Source: Cepaea nemoralis (taxonomy: Eukaryota; Mollusca; Gastropoda; Stylommatophora; Helicidae). Taken from it: DNA of 64,000 bases. Of the stretch, positions 35,644-46,573 are shown one piece after another. The position numbers and the translations under genes were made by a program. The stretch spans positions 434,001 to 498,000 of the forward strand of contig JACEFZ010006261.1 of NCBI GenBank assembly GCA_014155875.1, in the 5' to 3' direction. The notes below the pieces were generated by a model. It was not told where the DNA came from, made no database searches, and was given only the letters and a program-made list of their open reading frames with translations. Numbering within the stretch: position 1 is the stretch's first letter; each line of letters starts with the position of its first letter.

Positions 35644-36190
35644 TGCAGAGAAACTCAGCCCGTTAACTGATTATCAGGGGAAGAAACCGCGACACCGAGG
35701 AGGGAAGATTGTTACGACCGACTTTGAAGGAGGAAAGCGCCAGTTGAATTTATATCATGGGACCATGATGTGTAACATTATTCCTTTTAAAAGGAAGCTA
35801 TTGATGGATCTGTTATGGATCTATAATGGATGGAGGAATATCACGGAGACCAGCTTTGCTGTGGCCAGCTTATGCAAGACCTCACTATGGGTACATCCTC
35901 GGCTGAAAGGAGTAAATCACGTGAGTGAATGGTGTAAAACGATTGCTGCCCAGAGGCGTAGAAGAATCCCGTTGATTGTGATCTTTCCCAGAGGGGTAAA
36001 ATTACAACCTCCTGACAATTACCGGATTTTACCAAGCTATTGCATGGAATCCCGGCCGAAAACCAGGTACAAGGATCTATCCAGAGTATCTTTGGGTTAT
36101 GGAAATGGGACGTCTTTATGCAGGACAACCCACTGCCACAAGGAATATTGGAAACCTTTAGGCAGATACAGAACGGAGAGTGCTTAGGCA
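35585..36190 (+). CDS. LTR element ORF3 region, unknown basic protein
   Basis: Open from about 35585 to the stop near 36185 and overlapping the end of ORF2. It includes RNAEKLSPLTDYQGKKPRHR, KRKLLMDLLWIYNGWRN, WCKTIAAQRRRRIPLIVIF and RVSLGYGNGTSLCRTTHCH. It may be a frame-shifted continuation of ORF2. The second part also reads open in another frame (36040-36249: CLGIILGCTACFDKRF). The diverged relic at 9.93-10.65 kb covers this same region, so it is an old part of the family. No known domain is seen. Confidence 0.5.
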
Positions 36191-36247
36191 TTATTCTGGG
36201 ATGTACGGCGTGCTTTGACAAAAGATTTCTGGCAGAAACTTTTTTTT

Positions 36248-36258
36248 AAAGGGGGAAG
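36248..36258 (+). promoter_or_regulatory. Polypurine tract
   Basis: AAAGGGGGAAG ends three bases before the 3' LTR and follows a T-run, the usual place for plus-strand priming in LTR retrotransposons. Confidence 0.8.
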
Positions 36259-36261
36259 CTC

Positions 36262-38878
36262 TGTCACGAATTGGCAGCCTTTACTTCCCAGAACAATTTT
36301 CGGTTCACCATGTAGAGAAGTTACAGAAGAAGAAATGCAATTCTCTATAATAAAGGAGGAGAAATGGAAGATAGAACAATCAGGCCTGCACACATAGAGG
36401 CATAAAATGTTGTAGCAAAAGGGAACCCATTCAACTGTGAAGTGTCAGGACAGATGGCTGCTGGCTACTAAAACAGGATGGTGGGAATGGCAATAAACCC
36501 AGAATAAAATCACACAGACAGTCCAGTGTAAAGGTGTTACATGTCAAACTGATAATTACCCCCCACTGGAGGGCAGACTGAAACTGAGCTGGGCCTGGCA
36601 ACTCAAAATCGCCCAGGTGTGAACAACATTGACCCAGGGAGAGATAATAGCCCCAGGGCTATAAACAAGCCCCTTCCACTCTGACTGGCAGACTCAGGAA
36701 TGTGTGAAAACAGATCTGATAAGGCAATTAACACTGGGCCTGTAGACTCTGGACCAGACAGAGAGGAGCAAGGCGTGATGGCCAGGTTGCAGTGATAAGG
36801 GCAATTACTGTCAGGAGGAGATCAGAAGAATTTATGACGGGAATGCCAAGGAGATAATACTGTCTGCTTGACTCAGCTTAAATAAGGGTCCCTAGCCTGT
36901 TTTATGTTAGATTAAGTCTGACTTCAGAACAGGTAGGAACTATCTCAATGTTCTGTAGTCATATGCATGATTATTATGTTAGATTTCACTACAAAAGTTA
37001 TTTCTTAGTTACTTATTTTCAGTCTATATCTGATCTAGGTTATTTCAAGAACTATCTTTGGCGCAGGTTACTTGAGTGTTCTTTCTAAGTTCTGTGTTCA
37101 ATATCATTGCGCTGTAAGTGCTACTCTTCTGAGAAGTAGAAACTTATGGAAGGCAGGTCTTGTCTAGATATACTTGAGGTGTCGTAGCAGATGCTTGCCA
37201 TCTCTTTCAAAACTAGACTAGTCTCGTTTTGGTGTGTGCATTTGTTGTACAGATTATAGTCAACTGACTATTTATTTAATTCTTACAACAGCAGTAACTC
37301 AGTGGTGATTAAACCGGGCAGCTCAGCAAATATGGCTGGTCTGTTTGGTCACTTCAATTAGACTTGTTGTATATCTCATTTTGTAGCTATACAATATTAG
37401 TACTCATTAATAATGCCTGATGCTATTATGTTGAGTATCATTAGATGTCTATCTTGAAGTAATATAATGTTTACGGATATGTTGGATGTATGTATGTGTA
37501 ATTTCATATGAATATACGATGCTAGGAACATGCTTCGTACATATTCTTTTTGTGTATATACGTCTCATTTCGTATACATACAAACTAACTAGGGCATTAT
37601 GCTATGATGTTAAAGTATCATAATATGTCTAGTTTAATCAATATGTTTATGTGTATTGGATGTTTGATATATTGATTTGTCATATGCAAGCCTACCAATA
37701 TGAAGTGTTATATTATGGTGTGCGCATTGGCACACTAACCATCGATTGCATTTGTAGCCGAGGTGTAATGGTACAGACATTACCCACAAGTGTTATGGGG
37801 TATATGATGCTAAACTTTCTCAGTGTATTGTGGGCGTGCGTCCACGGTAATGCATGGAAACATGGCATAGCTACTGGTCACGGCTTGTAAGCCCGGATGA
37901 CCCGGTACTATTATAATACCATTACCGACCCTGTGAGCTGCTAAACTAACATTGGACGGAGGGGCTGTACGACACAGAATTTCTGTATTAGCGACATGGA
38001 CATGGGGCGGCAGAAATGTAATCATTACAGGCATGTGAGACAATTGAAAAGCCCGTCCCAGACTAAAGACAGTAGGGAGAAGGAGGATGGTGAACCCAGT
38101 AGAGCTGGAAGATAAACTTGGCCAGACTGGTCATTGTATATGGTTGTGTTATGATATGTTTTAATTAGGATTGCGCTGATGTAGAACTGATATAACACAT
38201 TCTTGACTTTCTTTCAAGCTCTCACAAGGAGCCCTATGTTATAGATCTCAAGACTAGAGACTACTGACTAGGAGTGTCAGGACTGACAGGATCGTCAGAA
38301 TACCGGCAAGCTGTTTTTCTTCTTTGTTGAGTCTACTGGAGAGTGGGGATCTGGACCACAGATCCAGATAGATGAAGTAACAAGTAAAGTTACGTAATAT
38401 TTGTCATCAAGATCAATATGTATATGATTTCATCATTCTCATATTGACAATCATCCTATGTCTATGATTATGATTAGTAAATAAATGTTGTAGTATTGTA
38501 ACTCATAGTTCTGTCGTTATCTTTTAATTCCAATTGTGCATACGTGTTGTGTGTGTACATTGGTGGGGGTTCACTTACACACCAAGGAAAGGAGCAGTCA
38601 GGGAGAAAAACCTGTACTAGGATAGTTGTCCTTAAACTTTAATTCAGACGTAAAAATCTATCCTTAGCTAACCTTCTCTTTCCCATTCCTTGGCGAATAT
38701 TCAGCACAGTTCATTTCATTTTGTAACGAGCCACTTGGAGCTGTACGTTGGATATTCATGGGCCTAATCTATAGTTCAGCCATATAGATTTTGTCCCTAG
38801 TCAGTTTCTGACTATTAGGGGTTGCTCGCCAGTGAAAAATACTTTCATCTAGCCGGTGGGGCACCCCGACTTCTGACA
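36262..38878 (+). repeat. 3' LTR of the young LTR element (2617 bp)
   Basis: Near-identical to 30885-33500. Differences I could read include G/A near 31137 versus 36508, C/T near 31397 versus 36774, one extra A near 37210, G/A near 32428 versus 37806, C/G near 32583 versus 37961, G/A near 32655 versus 38033, and a two-base change near 33280 versus 38656. Confidence 0.95.
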
Positions 38879-41221
38879 CCTATACACACCACCGGGGTGT
38901 CTCTGGTGCATCCCAGAATGACCCGCATAGCCTCGTTCTGTGTGCGCTCCAATCTCACCAGCTGACTCTTTGAGACAGTGAGCAGTCCTAGTCCATAATC
39001 AATCATTGAGAGGATCAAGTGCTGGTATAGTGTGAAAAGCATTCTCTGCTCTATGTCCATTGCAGTCATAGTATTAAGTGCATTGAGTCCCTTTTGAGAT
39101 CTTGTCACAACCGTCTCCACATGGTCCTTGAAGGACAGGCTCCTGTCAAATGTGATTCCCAGATACTTCAGTTTGTTCTCTCTGTTGACGCTTCCACCAT
39201 CTATCGTGAGGCTTGGAACATCAGCTCTCACAATCCTGTTGTCCAGAGAGCACCACAAAACAGCTGCCTTTTCCGGGTGGATGACAGCACCCATTTCAGT
39301 GCACCAGTCAATCACTTTGTCTACCGTCTACTGTAGCACCTGGGCTGTTTGCTCCCTATCTCTCCCCTGCCTATATGTAAGAATATCATCTGCAAATGTT
39401 AGTATCCTTCCAACCCCTGGTGCTTCTAGGTTTGCAATTTTTCTCGTATACACGTTAAAGAGCACCGGTGAGATTGCGGATCCCTGTGGCAGTCCCGGGG
39501 TTAAAATATGTGGCTCTGAGGTCCATGCACCCAGACGGAGAGCAATCCTGACAAGATAACAACAGAGATGACAAAATCCTTATCCAGCTTTTGCATTGAA
39601 ACTATCACTGAATTATGTAATGGTATATATAATACTGGGTACATCCCCAAGGATTTGAAAACATCCATTTTCATCACACTACCAAAGAAGCCAAGAGCTG
39701 TTGAGTGTGAGGATTACAGAACTACTAGCTTATTGAGCCATATAACTAAGATACTACTCAAGGTCATACAAGAAAGAATTCAACTTAAAATATATGAAGA
39801 AGTAGCTGAAGAACAATTTGGGTTCTGCAAAAAAAGCGGCACCAAAGAAGCAATTATCTGTTTGAGGATGTTAATTGAAAAATATATAGAAGTTCAAAAA
39901 AGTATGTATGTTTGTTTTATAAACTACAAGAAAGCTTTTGATAGAGTACAACTTGAACGACAAATTACGTGCCTTCAAGATATAGGAGTAGACGGAAAGG
40001 ACATCAGACTTATTAGTAACTTGTACTGGGAACAAGTGGCGTCTATTAAATGCGGTAATAACTATTCATCGCCTACAGAGATAAACAGAGGAGTACGGCA
40101 GGGATGTGTACTTTCCCCAAGCCTCTTCAACCTATACACAGAAAGAATTTTTAAATAAGTTGAAATGCCTGGACTCAACATCAATGGAAGAATCATAAAC
40201 AATCTTAGATATGCTGACGATACCGTGTTACTTGCAGAAAGTGAGCAAGAGTTGCAGAATGTGGCTTAGATATTAACATCCAAAAAACAAAAACTATGAT
40301 AATTAGCAGTGAAAAGGAATGGTCATCAATGAACATCACAGTAAACGGGCAGATACTAGAACAAGTAACAAGTTTCTCTTATCTTGGACATATAATAACA
40401 GATGATGGCAGAAGTGAAATGGAAATAAAAAAGAGAATAGGAATGGCCAAAAATGCTTTCAACGGCATGAAATAGTATTAACATCTAGAGAGATTAATAA
40501 CACATTAAAAATGAGAATTGTCAAATGCTAAGTATATTCAACGCTACTGTATGGCGCGGAATCCTGGACATTGAACAAGCAACTAGAAAGTAGCATAGAA
40601 GGCCTGGAGATGTGGATATATAGACGAATAGGTCGTATTTCAATGGAAACAAAAACAATCGAATGCAGAGGTCCTAAAAAAACTGGGAATGAAAAGAGAG
40701 TTGATGAAAGAAATAAAGAGGAGACAAGTGAAATATTTTTGGCAATGTTAAAAGACATGATACTCTTATAAAGACCATACCGGAAGGCAAGGTTGAGGGC
40801 AAGCTTGAGCTAGCAAGAGGTAGACAACGATACAAGTGGGAGGATAACATCAAGAGATGGGCGAACATCAGCCTGACAGATTATACAGTCAAGGCGAAAG
40901 ACAGACAGTGTTGGAGATCCATTGCACCTAACCTTCATTGTGGAGATGGCACCTGATTGATTGATTTTGTGTAATCTATGAAATTTATGTACAGATCTGT
41001 TTTTACTTCTTTTACTTTTTCTAATAGTGTCCCAAGAATGTGTAAGTGTTATAATGATGATCATTAAATCCAGGTGTGCAAGGGAGCATTGGATAAATAT
41101 TCATTAAACCACTTCTGACACTTTACAATACTTTTTTATGTTAATGTTTCTGACAATAACATAGCTAATATTGTTATGGGTAATATAATATTTGTACTGC
41201 CAATTTAGGTTAAATGATGTT

Positions 41222-44200
41222 TAAGTTAGTTAGTTTAGTTAGTTAGTCGACAGATCATCCTCATTGCACATCGAACCAGTTCAGTCCATAAGTGCTCGGA
41301 TCCCCTCCTCAGCAAATCCCGCGGCGTGTAGCGGCTAACGACACCGGTTCTGTGCTGGTTTATCAATTTTCTTTGGCTTCCTGCGTAATGTTTGGCCACA
41401 CCTCTTTTAATTTGCTGTTCTCTTAGTCTGACCATGTAGATTTGCAGTCATCACTTGGTTCTCGCAAAAGTCTTACTTCTCGTAGCGCATTCAAAATGTC
41501 TGGTTCATGGTGCGTCCGCCCTCCACATTAACCATACCTGCGAGCTTGTCAGCCCCTTATTTCCTTGTACTCGCGCACGCCCTGGCACGAATATGAAACT
41601 AATCTTTGCCAGCCGAGACCGCTCCAGAGACAGCAACCACTCTCTTCGGATCCACCCCGTCTCTATCCTCTTGAGCATGTTTATTGAGTCGCTAAGGACA
41701 CATGCCCTAGTGAATGTCTGTGTTTCGAGCAATGTTATTGTTTTACTTTCTGCCATGACTTCCATAGACAGGCTATTTGTAGTCTCAGCAAAAGCACCAG
41801 GGTCCTCCTTCACAATTCTCCCTCCGGCCCACGCCGTAAAGGCCCATGAGCTTTTCACATGTCAGACGACAGACCCATCTGTATAAATGACAGCATCACC
41901 GTCTAACGAATTCTCAAAAATCAACGCTTGTACTTCTGCCTCCACAGCAGCTTGATTTTCTTGTCTGCATTTTCTGTCTAGTTGGATGCAAACTGAAAAG
42001 GACGTACATAAATCTATTGACACTTGAACCCACTCCTCGACAGGTTCTAAGTCCTCTAGTGAACACACCTGTTGAAGAATGTCTTCCGCTTGACCCATAC
42101 ACGGCCTTGCTCTCTTTAACCTGCTGCCCTTCACCTCCCTAATTTCACTATGCAGTGGATATTGTATGTTTGCGTTGACTCTGAGGTAGGCACGTGCTCT
42201 GCAAATTTGTAGTCTGTCTTCAATGGTTGGAAAATCAAGAAGATAGCGCATCGCCCTGCATGCTGTATCTCTTATACATCCAAGAATAATGCGCATACCT
42301 TCGTTTTGTATCCTTTCCATCCTTTCTATCTGCTTACGGCTGAGAGACAGGATCGCCATTGCATACTCAAAAACAGACATGACCAGCCCCTCGTATAGGA
42401 GGCATAGATGGCGCACAGTTTGGTGCCGTCATCACCCGCATCGCAGCCAAACCCCGCTGAGCTTTTGTTATCACCTGGTCTATGTGCTCATTATAAGCAA
42501 GGGTAGTAAACATCACCTGGATCTTTTCTCCTGGGCATGCCGGTGTGCTGGGGAATGAACAGGCGGACAGATTGGCTGGCTCGGCAAATTTTGGTGGAGT
42601 ATTGATGCATGACAAGGCAGACGTGGTTGCGGCCTTGTGGGAGCACGTGTACACCTCGGAGGAGCAGATGGAGCACCATGGTCTGGTAAGAATGAGACAA
42701 CGAGGTGTGACGAGGGGATCTGGCCGACGCTCGGCGCTCGGAGGAAAGGCGAGACGGACATATAATCAGATTGCTACTGGAACTATTAGTGTTGGAACTC
42801 TTCGCTGGCTGCTGGGGATGGAGGCGGAGCGCTTATGGGAATGTCCCGAGTGCTGTGATGTCGGTTCCTAAATCAATCAATCAATCAATCAATCATATAA
42901 GCAAGGCTTCGATCAAAACGTATCCCCAGGTAATTCATTGCCTGCGTTCTTTTCAAGTCTCTGAACACAGATTTACAGTTGGTGTTGGCGTGTTGACAAT
43001 ATGATTATTCAAAGAGAACCATTTCACTGTTGCCTTTGTTGGGTTGACCATTGCCCCAGCTTCAACACACCAAGTACTTATGCGTTTGACTTCGGTTTGC
43101 AGTTCCACAGCAACCTGATTTCTATCTTTACCCTGACGATACACTAAAACATCGTCGGCATATGACAATGTCCTCAACGGTCCAGTGATCTGCTCGCTGG
43201 TGATTCTCACAATGGAGGCGTTGAACAGCACTGGCGATAAAGGTGTTCCCTGTGGTAGGCCAGGATATATTGTTGTTGGTTCCGACGTCCAACTGCCACA
43301 TCTAAAAACTACTTTCCGTTGGAAGAGGGCTGCAGTGATCTAACTAAGGAGGAATGGACTTATCTTGAGTTCAAGAAGCTGAAGCATTAGAAAATCCAAT
43401 GGGACTCTGTTGTACTCGTCCTCCAGATCAATCGCTGCAGCAAAGGTTTCAATGCCTGAGTGGAAACCTTTATAAACATCGTGGGCAAAAACTGCTGCAT
43501 TGGTCCAGGTTTCTCTTTTGGGACCTTACCCTCCAGGGTGGGTGGGAAAACACCTTGCTTCTCTAGCTGGCTTGATGTTTTTCTGGCAATTAACTTCCCC
43601 AGCAGTTTGCCTATTGTATTCTGCATGGTTATTACACTTTTTTTGATCGTCGAAGCACAGCCTTGATTTCTTTCACAGTCACAGTGTCTTCATCCGAAAT
43701 GTTCAAGGTCTTACACCTGTCTGAGGTGACTTCCTTGGCAAGATTTAGGCCTCTCATGTCTGTCTGGTTGCTCTGTTATAGATAGCGTTCGAAGAGGGCT
43801 TTGATCTTGTTCTCGTCAGCCCTCTGCCAGATGAGGTCAGCACCTTGGAAGTCAGAAATTCTCTTATACTTGACTACCCCACTCATGATTTTATGTAGTT
43901 GCCAGAATAATTTCAGTGACTTGTCTTTGCTTACTATTTGACATACCTCTGCCCATTTTTCACTTTTAACCACCTTAACCAGTGTTTTTTTTTTTTTTTT
44001 AAATAGCTTACTTTTGTGTGCATCTCTCTTTCTAAGTGCATGCAGGGATCAGGATGGGCAACTCTGTTCTTCTTGGAATTTTTCCATTTCCTTACAGCAC
44101 TACGCTTATCAATCCAGGCCTTCTCCACCTCAAAATTCCACCAGGGTGGCTTCTCCCAGCTTTTTTTCCTGCCCTGAAACTTTCTGTACTTGTCGCGCCT

Positions 44201-44915
44201 TATTTTACTCACCACATCTTGCCCTGTACTGTCATACTGGAAAGTCTTGACCGTTAACTTGTGCTGCCTGGTTCTGCCTTTCTCCGCCAATATGCTGCAA
44301 GGGTGATGGTCGCTGCCATGGTCCCCTAGGACACCTCATTTGCATACTGTAGTGAGGCAGGAGAAATCAGCGCCAGATCAATAGCATTGTCATCATCACC
44401 TGGGCGGCTTGCTGTTCTGGTGACACAGCCACTGTTGATACAAACCAGGTCAGTGGTTTCAAGTGCAGTCTCTAGCTCCTCCCCCTGTGTGTTGGAGGAA
44501 ATGTTTCCCCACGATCTGCCTTTAACGTTGAAATCGCCACAGAAATTGAAATTTTTTTCGTGACCTAATATTGCACTTAGGCACTGCCACTTCTAGGAAC
44601 CCACACTCGCGTTACGGGCATAAACTTTAACCAACACGAATGGTAGACCGGAATGAACTCTAACCGCCTGTATTTGTATGTCGTCATTGTCCCGCCTAGA
44701 CATGTCTAACTCTGAAGCAACCATACTGTCGCGAATGAGAATCGCCATTCCCAGATGTCGCCTGTTGTAGAAACATTTGAAACCGGAAATTCGTAGTAGC
44801 TGATCACCCAGTTTCGTCTCCTGGAGTGCTACAATATCATTCCTGTAAACCAGGTTTTCGAGAATGTTTAAGTATTTAATATCTACTCTTCTTAGAAAAA
44901 TGCAGGCAAGTTGCG
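41222..44915 (-). mobile_element. LINE N2: near full-length EN-RT-RNase H retrotransposon
   Basis: - strand order: endonuclease (DIVALQETKLGDQLLRI near 44830; NFNFCGDFNVKGRSWGN near 44530; GDHGSDHHPCS near 44320); linker (43776-44290); RT with LSYADDVLVYRQGKDRNQ near 43150 and YLGIRFDRSLAYNEHIDQV across the nested N1; thumb and connection (41862-42416: RIQNEGMRIILGCIRDTAC, QAEDILQQVCSLEDLEP); RNase H start VIYTDGSV near 41880, SSWAFTAWAGGRI and SRLAKISFIFVPG near 41600; 3' tail of CTAA units (TTAG on +, 41222-41250). Stops and frameshifts are present. About 3.3 kb without its insertion. It belongs near the RNase H-bearing I/Nimb-type LINEs; N1 is a sister family. Confidence 0.9.
42503..42895 (+). 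mobile_element. LINE N1 3' end inserted in N2 (393 bp)
   Basis: Flanked by the perfect 11-base duplication TATAAGCAAGG (42492-42502, 42896-42906). A single open frame runs from the first base to a stop at 42869: ITWIFSPGHAGVLGNEQADR (end of RNase H), then the N1 tail domain RRTYNQIATGTISVG and ERLWECPECCDVG. An AATC-repeat tail follows. Removing the insert and one duplicate restores the N2 frame RFDRSLAYNEHID. The open frame and perfect duplication suggest a fairly recent event. Confidence 0.95.
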
Positions 44916-45023
44916 TAATAGAAAATTATTAAAGGTAAATCCTAAACCAAAGAGCAATCAAATACTTTGTTTTGTAGTTATCAAATGCATACCAGCTCTT
45001 TGGAAGATTTATTTCAAATTTTT

Positions 45024-46318
45024 TGTCAGAAGTGCCTCCGCAAAATTGAATGTATTTATCACTGTCAGAAGTGACAATTGTTGATCTCTGACCAAGACCA
45101 CAAGTTGTCAGAAATTGACTCGGAACAAAATCTATATGGCTGAAATAAAGATTAAGCTCTTCGATATTCAAGCATACAGCTGAAAGTGGCTCGTAAACAA
45201 AGATGAAGTTAGCTGGTCTTGATATTCCCCAAGGAGTGGAAAGGAAAACGTTAGATGTCTAGATTAAGTCTACAAATGGTCTGCTAGACAGTGCAGGTTT
45301 TTCCGTCCTGACAGTATTCCTCTCCTGGTACTTAAGTAACCCCCCACCAATGCAACACACAAACACGTATGCACAATTGGAAAGTAACAGACAACTATGA
45401 ATTTAAAACAAACTACACTCACTTTAATTACTATCAATCATTTAACATATGATGGTTTACAGGATGATGATGTTGACATCTTATAGGTTTATGAAATACA
45501 TCATGTAAGTTAAATGATGAAAAGTGAATACATAACTTTAATGTTACTTGTATCCTGTCTGGATCTGTGTCCGGGTTACAAGAAAGATAACAATCTGGTA
45601 GGGTTATGCTTATGTCCAGTAAACACTCACACTCCAGTAGGATCAACCCGCCACTTTTTTTTCGATTGCCCAGTCCTGACGTTACATGGTCGTCCCTCGT
45701 TCTTGGGATCTATACTCAAGCGCTCTTGTTGAGAGCTGTTCAATTCACTGAATTCATCTCAATTGAACCAATCTAGGCAAGCGTTTATATACCAAGTCCG
45801 GCAGACATTCTTATCACCTTGGCACCGTCTGCGTTTATTTCCAGTTTTAATTGCTAGCCGATATCCTTATATGTTACACTGCATTCAGTCTGCGTGGTAG
45901 GCTGTCCGCTTGCCAGGCGGTGTTACCTCGTTATCTGTTGGCCACTCCACACCTAAATTCCTCAATTCAGTCTTTTTGGCCGTCCGTCTGGGTACTCACA
46001 CATCGCATTTTTCCATGGTGGAGACTAATTTTCTAGCCGTATCCATCTCGCGTCTGCCTGAGCGTCTGGCTATACCTGTGACCATGGGTCGTTATGATTA
46101 TTTCGTGTGTAATCTTATGTCCTGGCATCAAATCGAACGTGTTCCCACGTAGTCAGCAGACCGTGATTATTGTATTTACTTGCCGGCTTTGTCGATAACC
46201 TTACGTCATGGCTGGATAGCCGTTGAGAAGCAAGGTTTAATCTTAATTTCTCTAATTGGCCCATCAGATGTGTAGACTGAGAAAGTATTCTGGGATGGTA
46301 ATGCAGCGTTCTGTGACA
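45024..46318 (-). mobile_element. Solo LTR (diverged relative of the 30.9-kb element)
   Basis: On the - strand it begins TGTCACAGAACGCTGC (46318 side) and ends CACTTCTGACA-like at 45024 (+ strand TGTCAGAAGTG). It aligns with the young LTR at both ends, for example CCAATTGTGCATACGTGT, which both share, and the TTCTGGGA-GTAA-GC block next to the 5' end. Length 1295 bases. The flanks are TTTTT and TTATT, possibly a worn 5-base duplication. No interior is attached, so it looks like a recombination-derived solo LTR. It ends 31 bases before exon c of BBOF1. Confidence 0.8.
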
Positions 46319-46349
46319 TTATTGTTTCTTTATTTAAATTTTAAATCAG

Positions 46350-46502
46350 AGCACAGTACAGAAAAGAGGCATGTGCAGCATATCAGCAGAAAATATTGGC
46401 AGCTCATGAACATAAAGGAGAATATCCACAAATTCGAACTTTCAGTCAGATGGAGCAAAGTACAAACAGTGTGTACCATGACATAAAAGCTGCAGAGATC
46501 TT
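46350..46502 (+). CDS. BBOF1: BBOF1 orthologue, coding exon c
   Basis: Acceptor TTTTAAATCAG ends at 46349; the first base completes a Gln codon begun by exon b (phase 2). The exon reads AQYRKEACAAYQQKI, then GEYPQIRTFSQMEQSTNSVY, parallel to vertebrate BBOF1 (HYKQIAQAAFNLKM, then TEYPKIRTFDGREHSTNSV, as I remember it). The donor is TT|GTAAGT at 46503, phase 2. The reading in other frames is not meaningful. The exon is 153 bases and sits between a solo LTR 31 bases upstream and a SINE inverted array about 70 bases downstream. Confidence 0.93.
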
Positions 46503-46573
46503 GTAAGTGACTGTTGTTAATGAAATCATGGCATGTTTTGTAATATTACATTTATTTTGAGTATTCTAATATT

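Larger units (their letters stand above)
30885..38878 (+). mobile_element. Young non-autonomous LTR retrotransposon, 7994 bp
   Basis: Two LTRs (30885-33500, 36262-38878) bound a 2761-base interior. Ends are TGTCAC...CTGACA; the 5-base duplication CCTAT flanks the element (30880-30884, 38879-38883). A primer-site-like sequence follows the 5' LTR and a purine tract precedes the 3' LTR. By eye the LTRs differ at about seven positions plus one 1-base indel over 2.6 kb, so insertion is recent. The interior has three reading frames without any RT, integrase, protease or RNase H motif I can see, so the element probably relied on enzymes of another element. Superfamily is not assigned; strand is set by the LTR/PBS/PPT order. 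Confidence 0.95.
30085..39545 (-). mobile_element. LINE N1, 5'-truncated, inserted in RTE-D and itself split by the LTR element
   Basis: A 12-base duplication TCCTGACAAGAT flanks it at 30073-30084 and 39546-39557. Own length is about 1.46 kb (30085-30884 plus 38884-39545). In - strand order: the RT B motif LPQGSAISPVLFNVYT, motif C FADDILTYRQGRDRE, the thumb (KLKYLGITFDRSLSFKDHV, ERTQNEAMRVILGCTRDTP), then beyond the LTR element GRLKVMQAKAYLRAAVDTD, an RNase H start VIIYLDGSVLRGS, and the C-terminal RRTYNQIATGTI and ERLWECPECCDV. The 3' tail is ATTG/TTGA repeats at about 30085-30121. Frame changes show it is inactive. Confidence 0.93.
27438..40964 (+). mobile_element. RTE-D, near full-length RTE-like LINE split by nested insertions
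   Basis: Leader 27438-27890. Endonuclease: RIGTWNIRTIYEAGKF near 28040, ILGVSETRWTD, QTYAPTTDYSDEQLEEYY, VLIVMGDMDAKVGK (GDMD where GDFN is usual), YGMGNRNDRGDRLI. After a nested RTE-E it resumes with KLYTWKSPGDRTRN followed by an in-frame TAA, then DINSDHNHV. Linker to GKAAGPDKI at 30084; after the N1 insertion it resumes at 39558 and carries RT motif A CFINYKKAFDRVQ, motif B GVRQGCVLSPSLFNLYTE, motif C LRYADDTVLLA near 40210, and a decayed C-terminus. The tail is TTGA repeats at about 40952-40964. Frameshifts and stops inactivate it. Without its inserts it is about 3.4-3.5 kb. Confidence 0.9.

Noticed and set aside
30073..42895. TTGA/AATC repeats as possible CRISPR-like or regulatory arrays
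   Set aside because: They are 4-base LINE tails without spacers, in a eukaryotic sequence.
46256..46486. 76-codon frame across exon c
   Set aside because: It reads through the acceptor in the wrong frame; the BBOF1 frame with splice sites explains the sequence far better.
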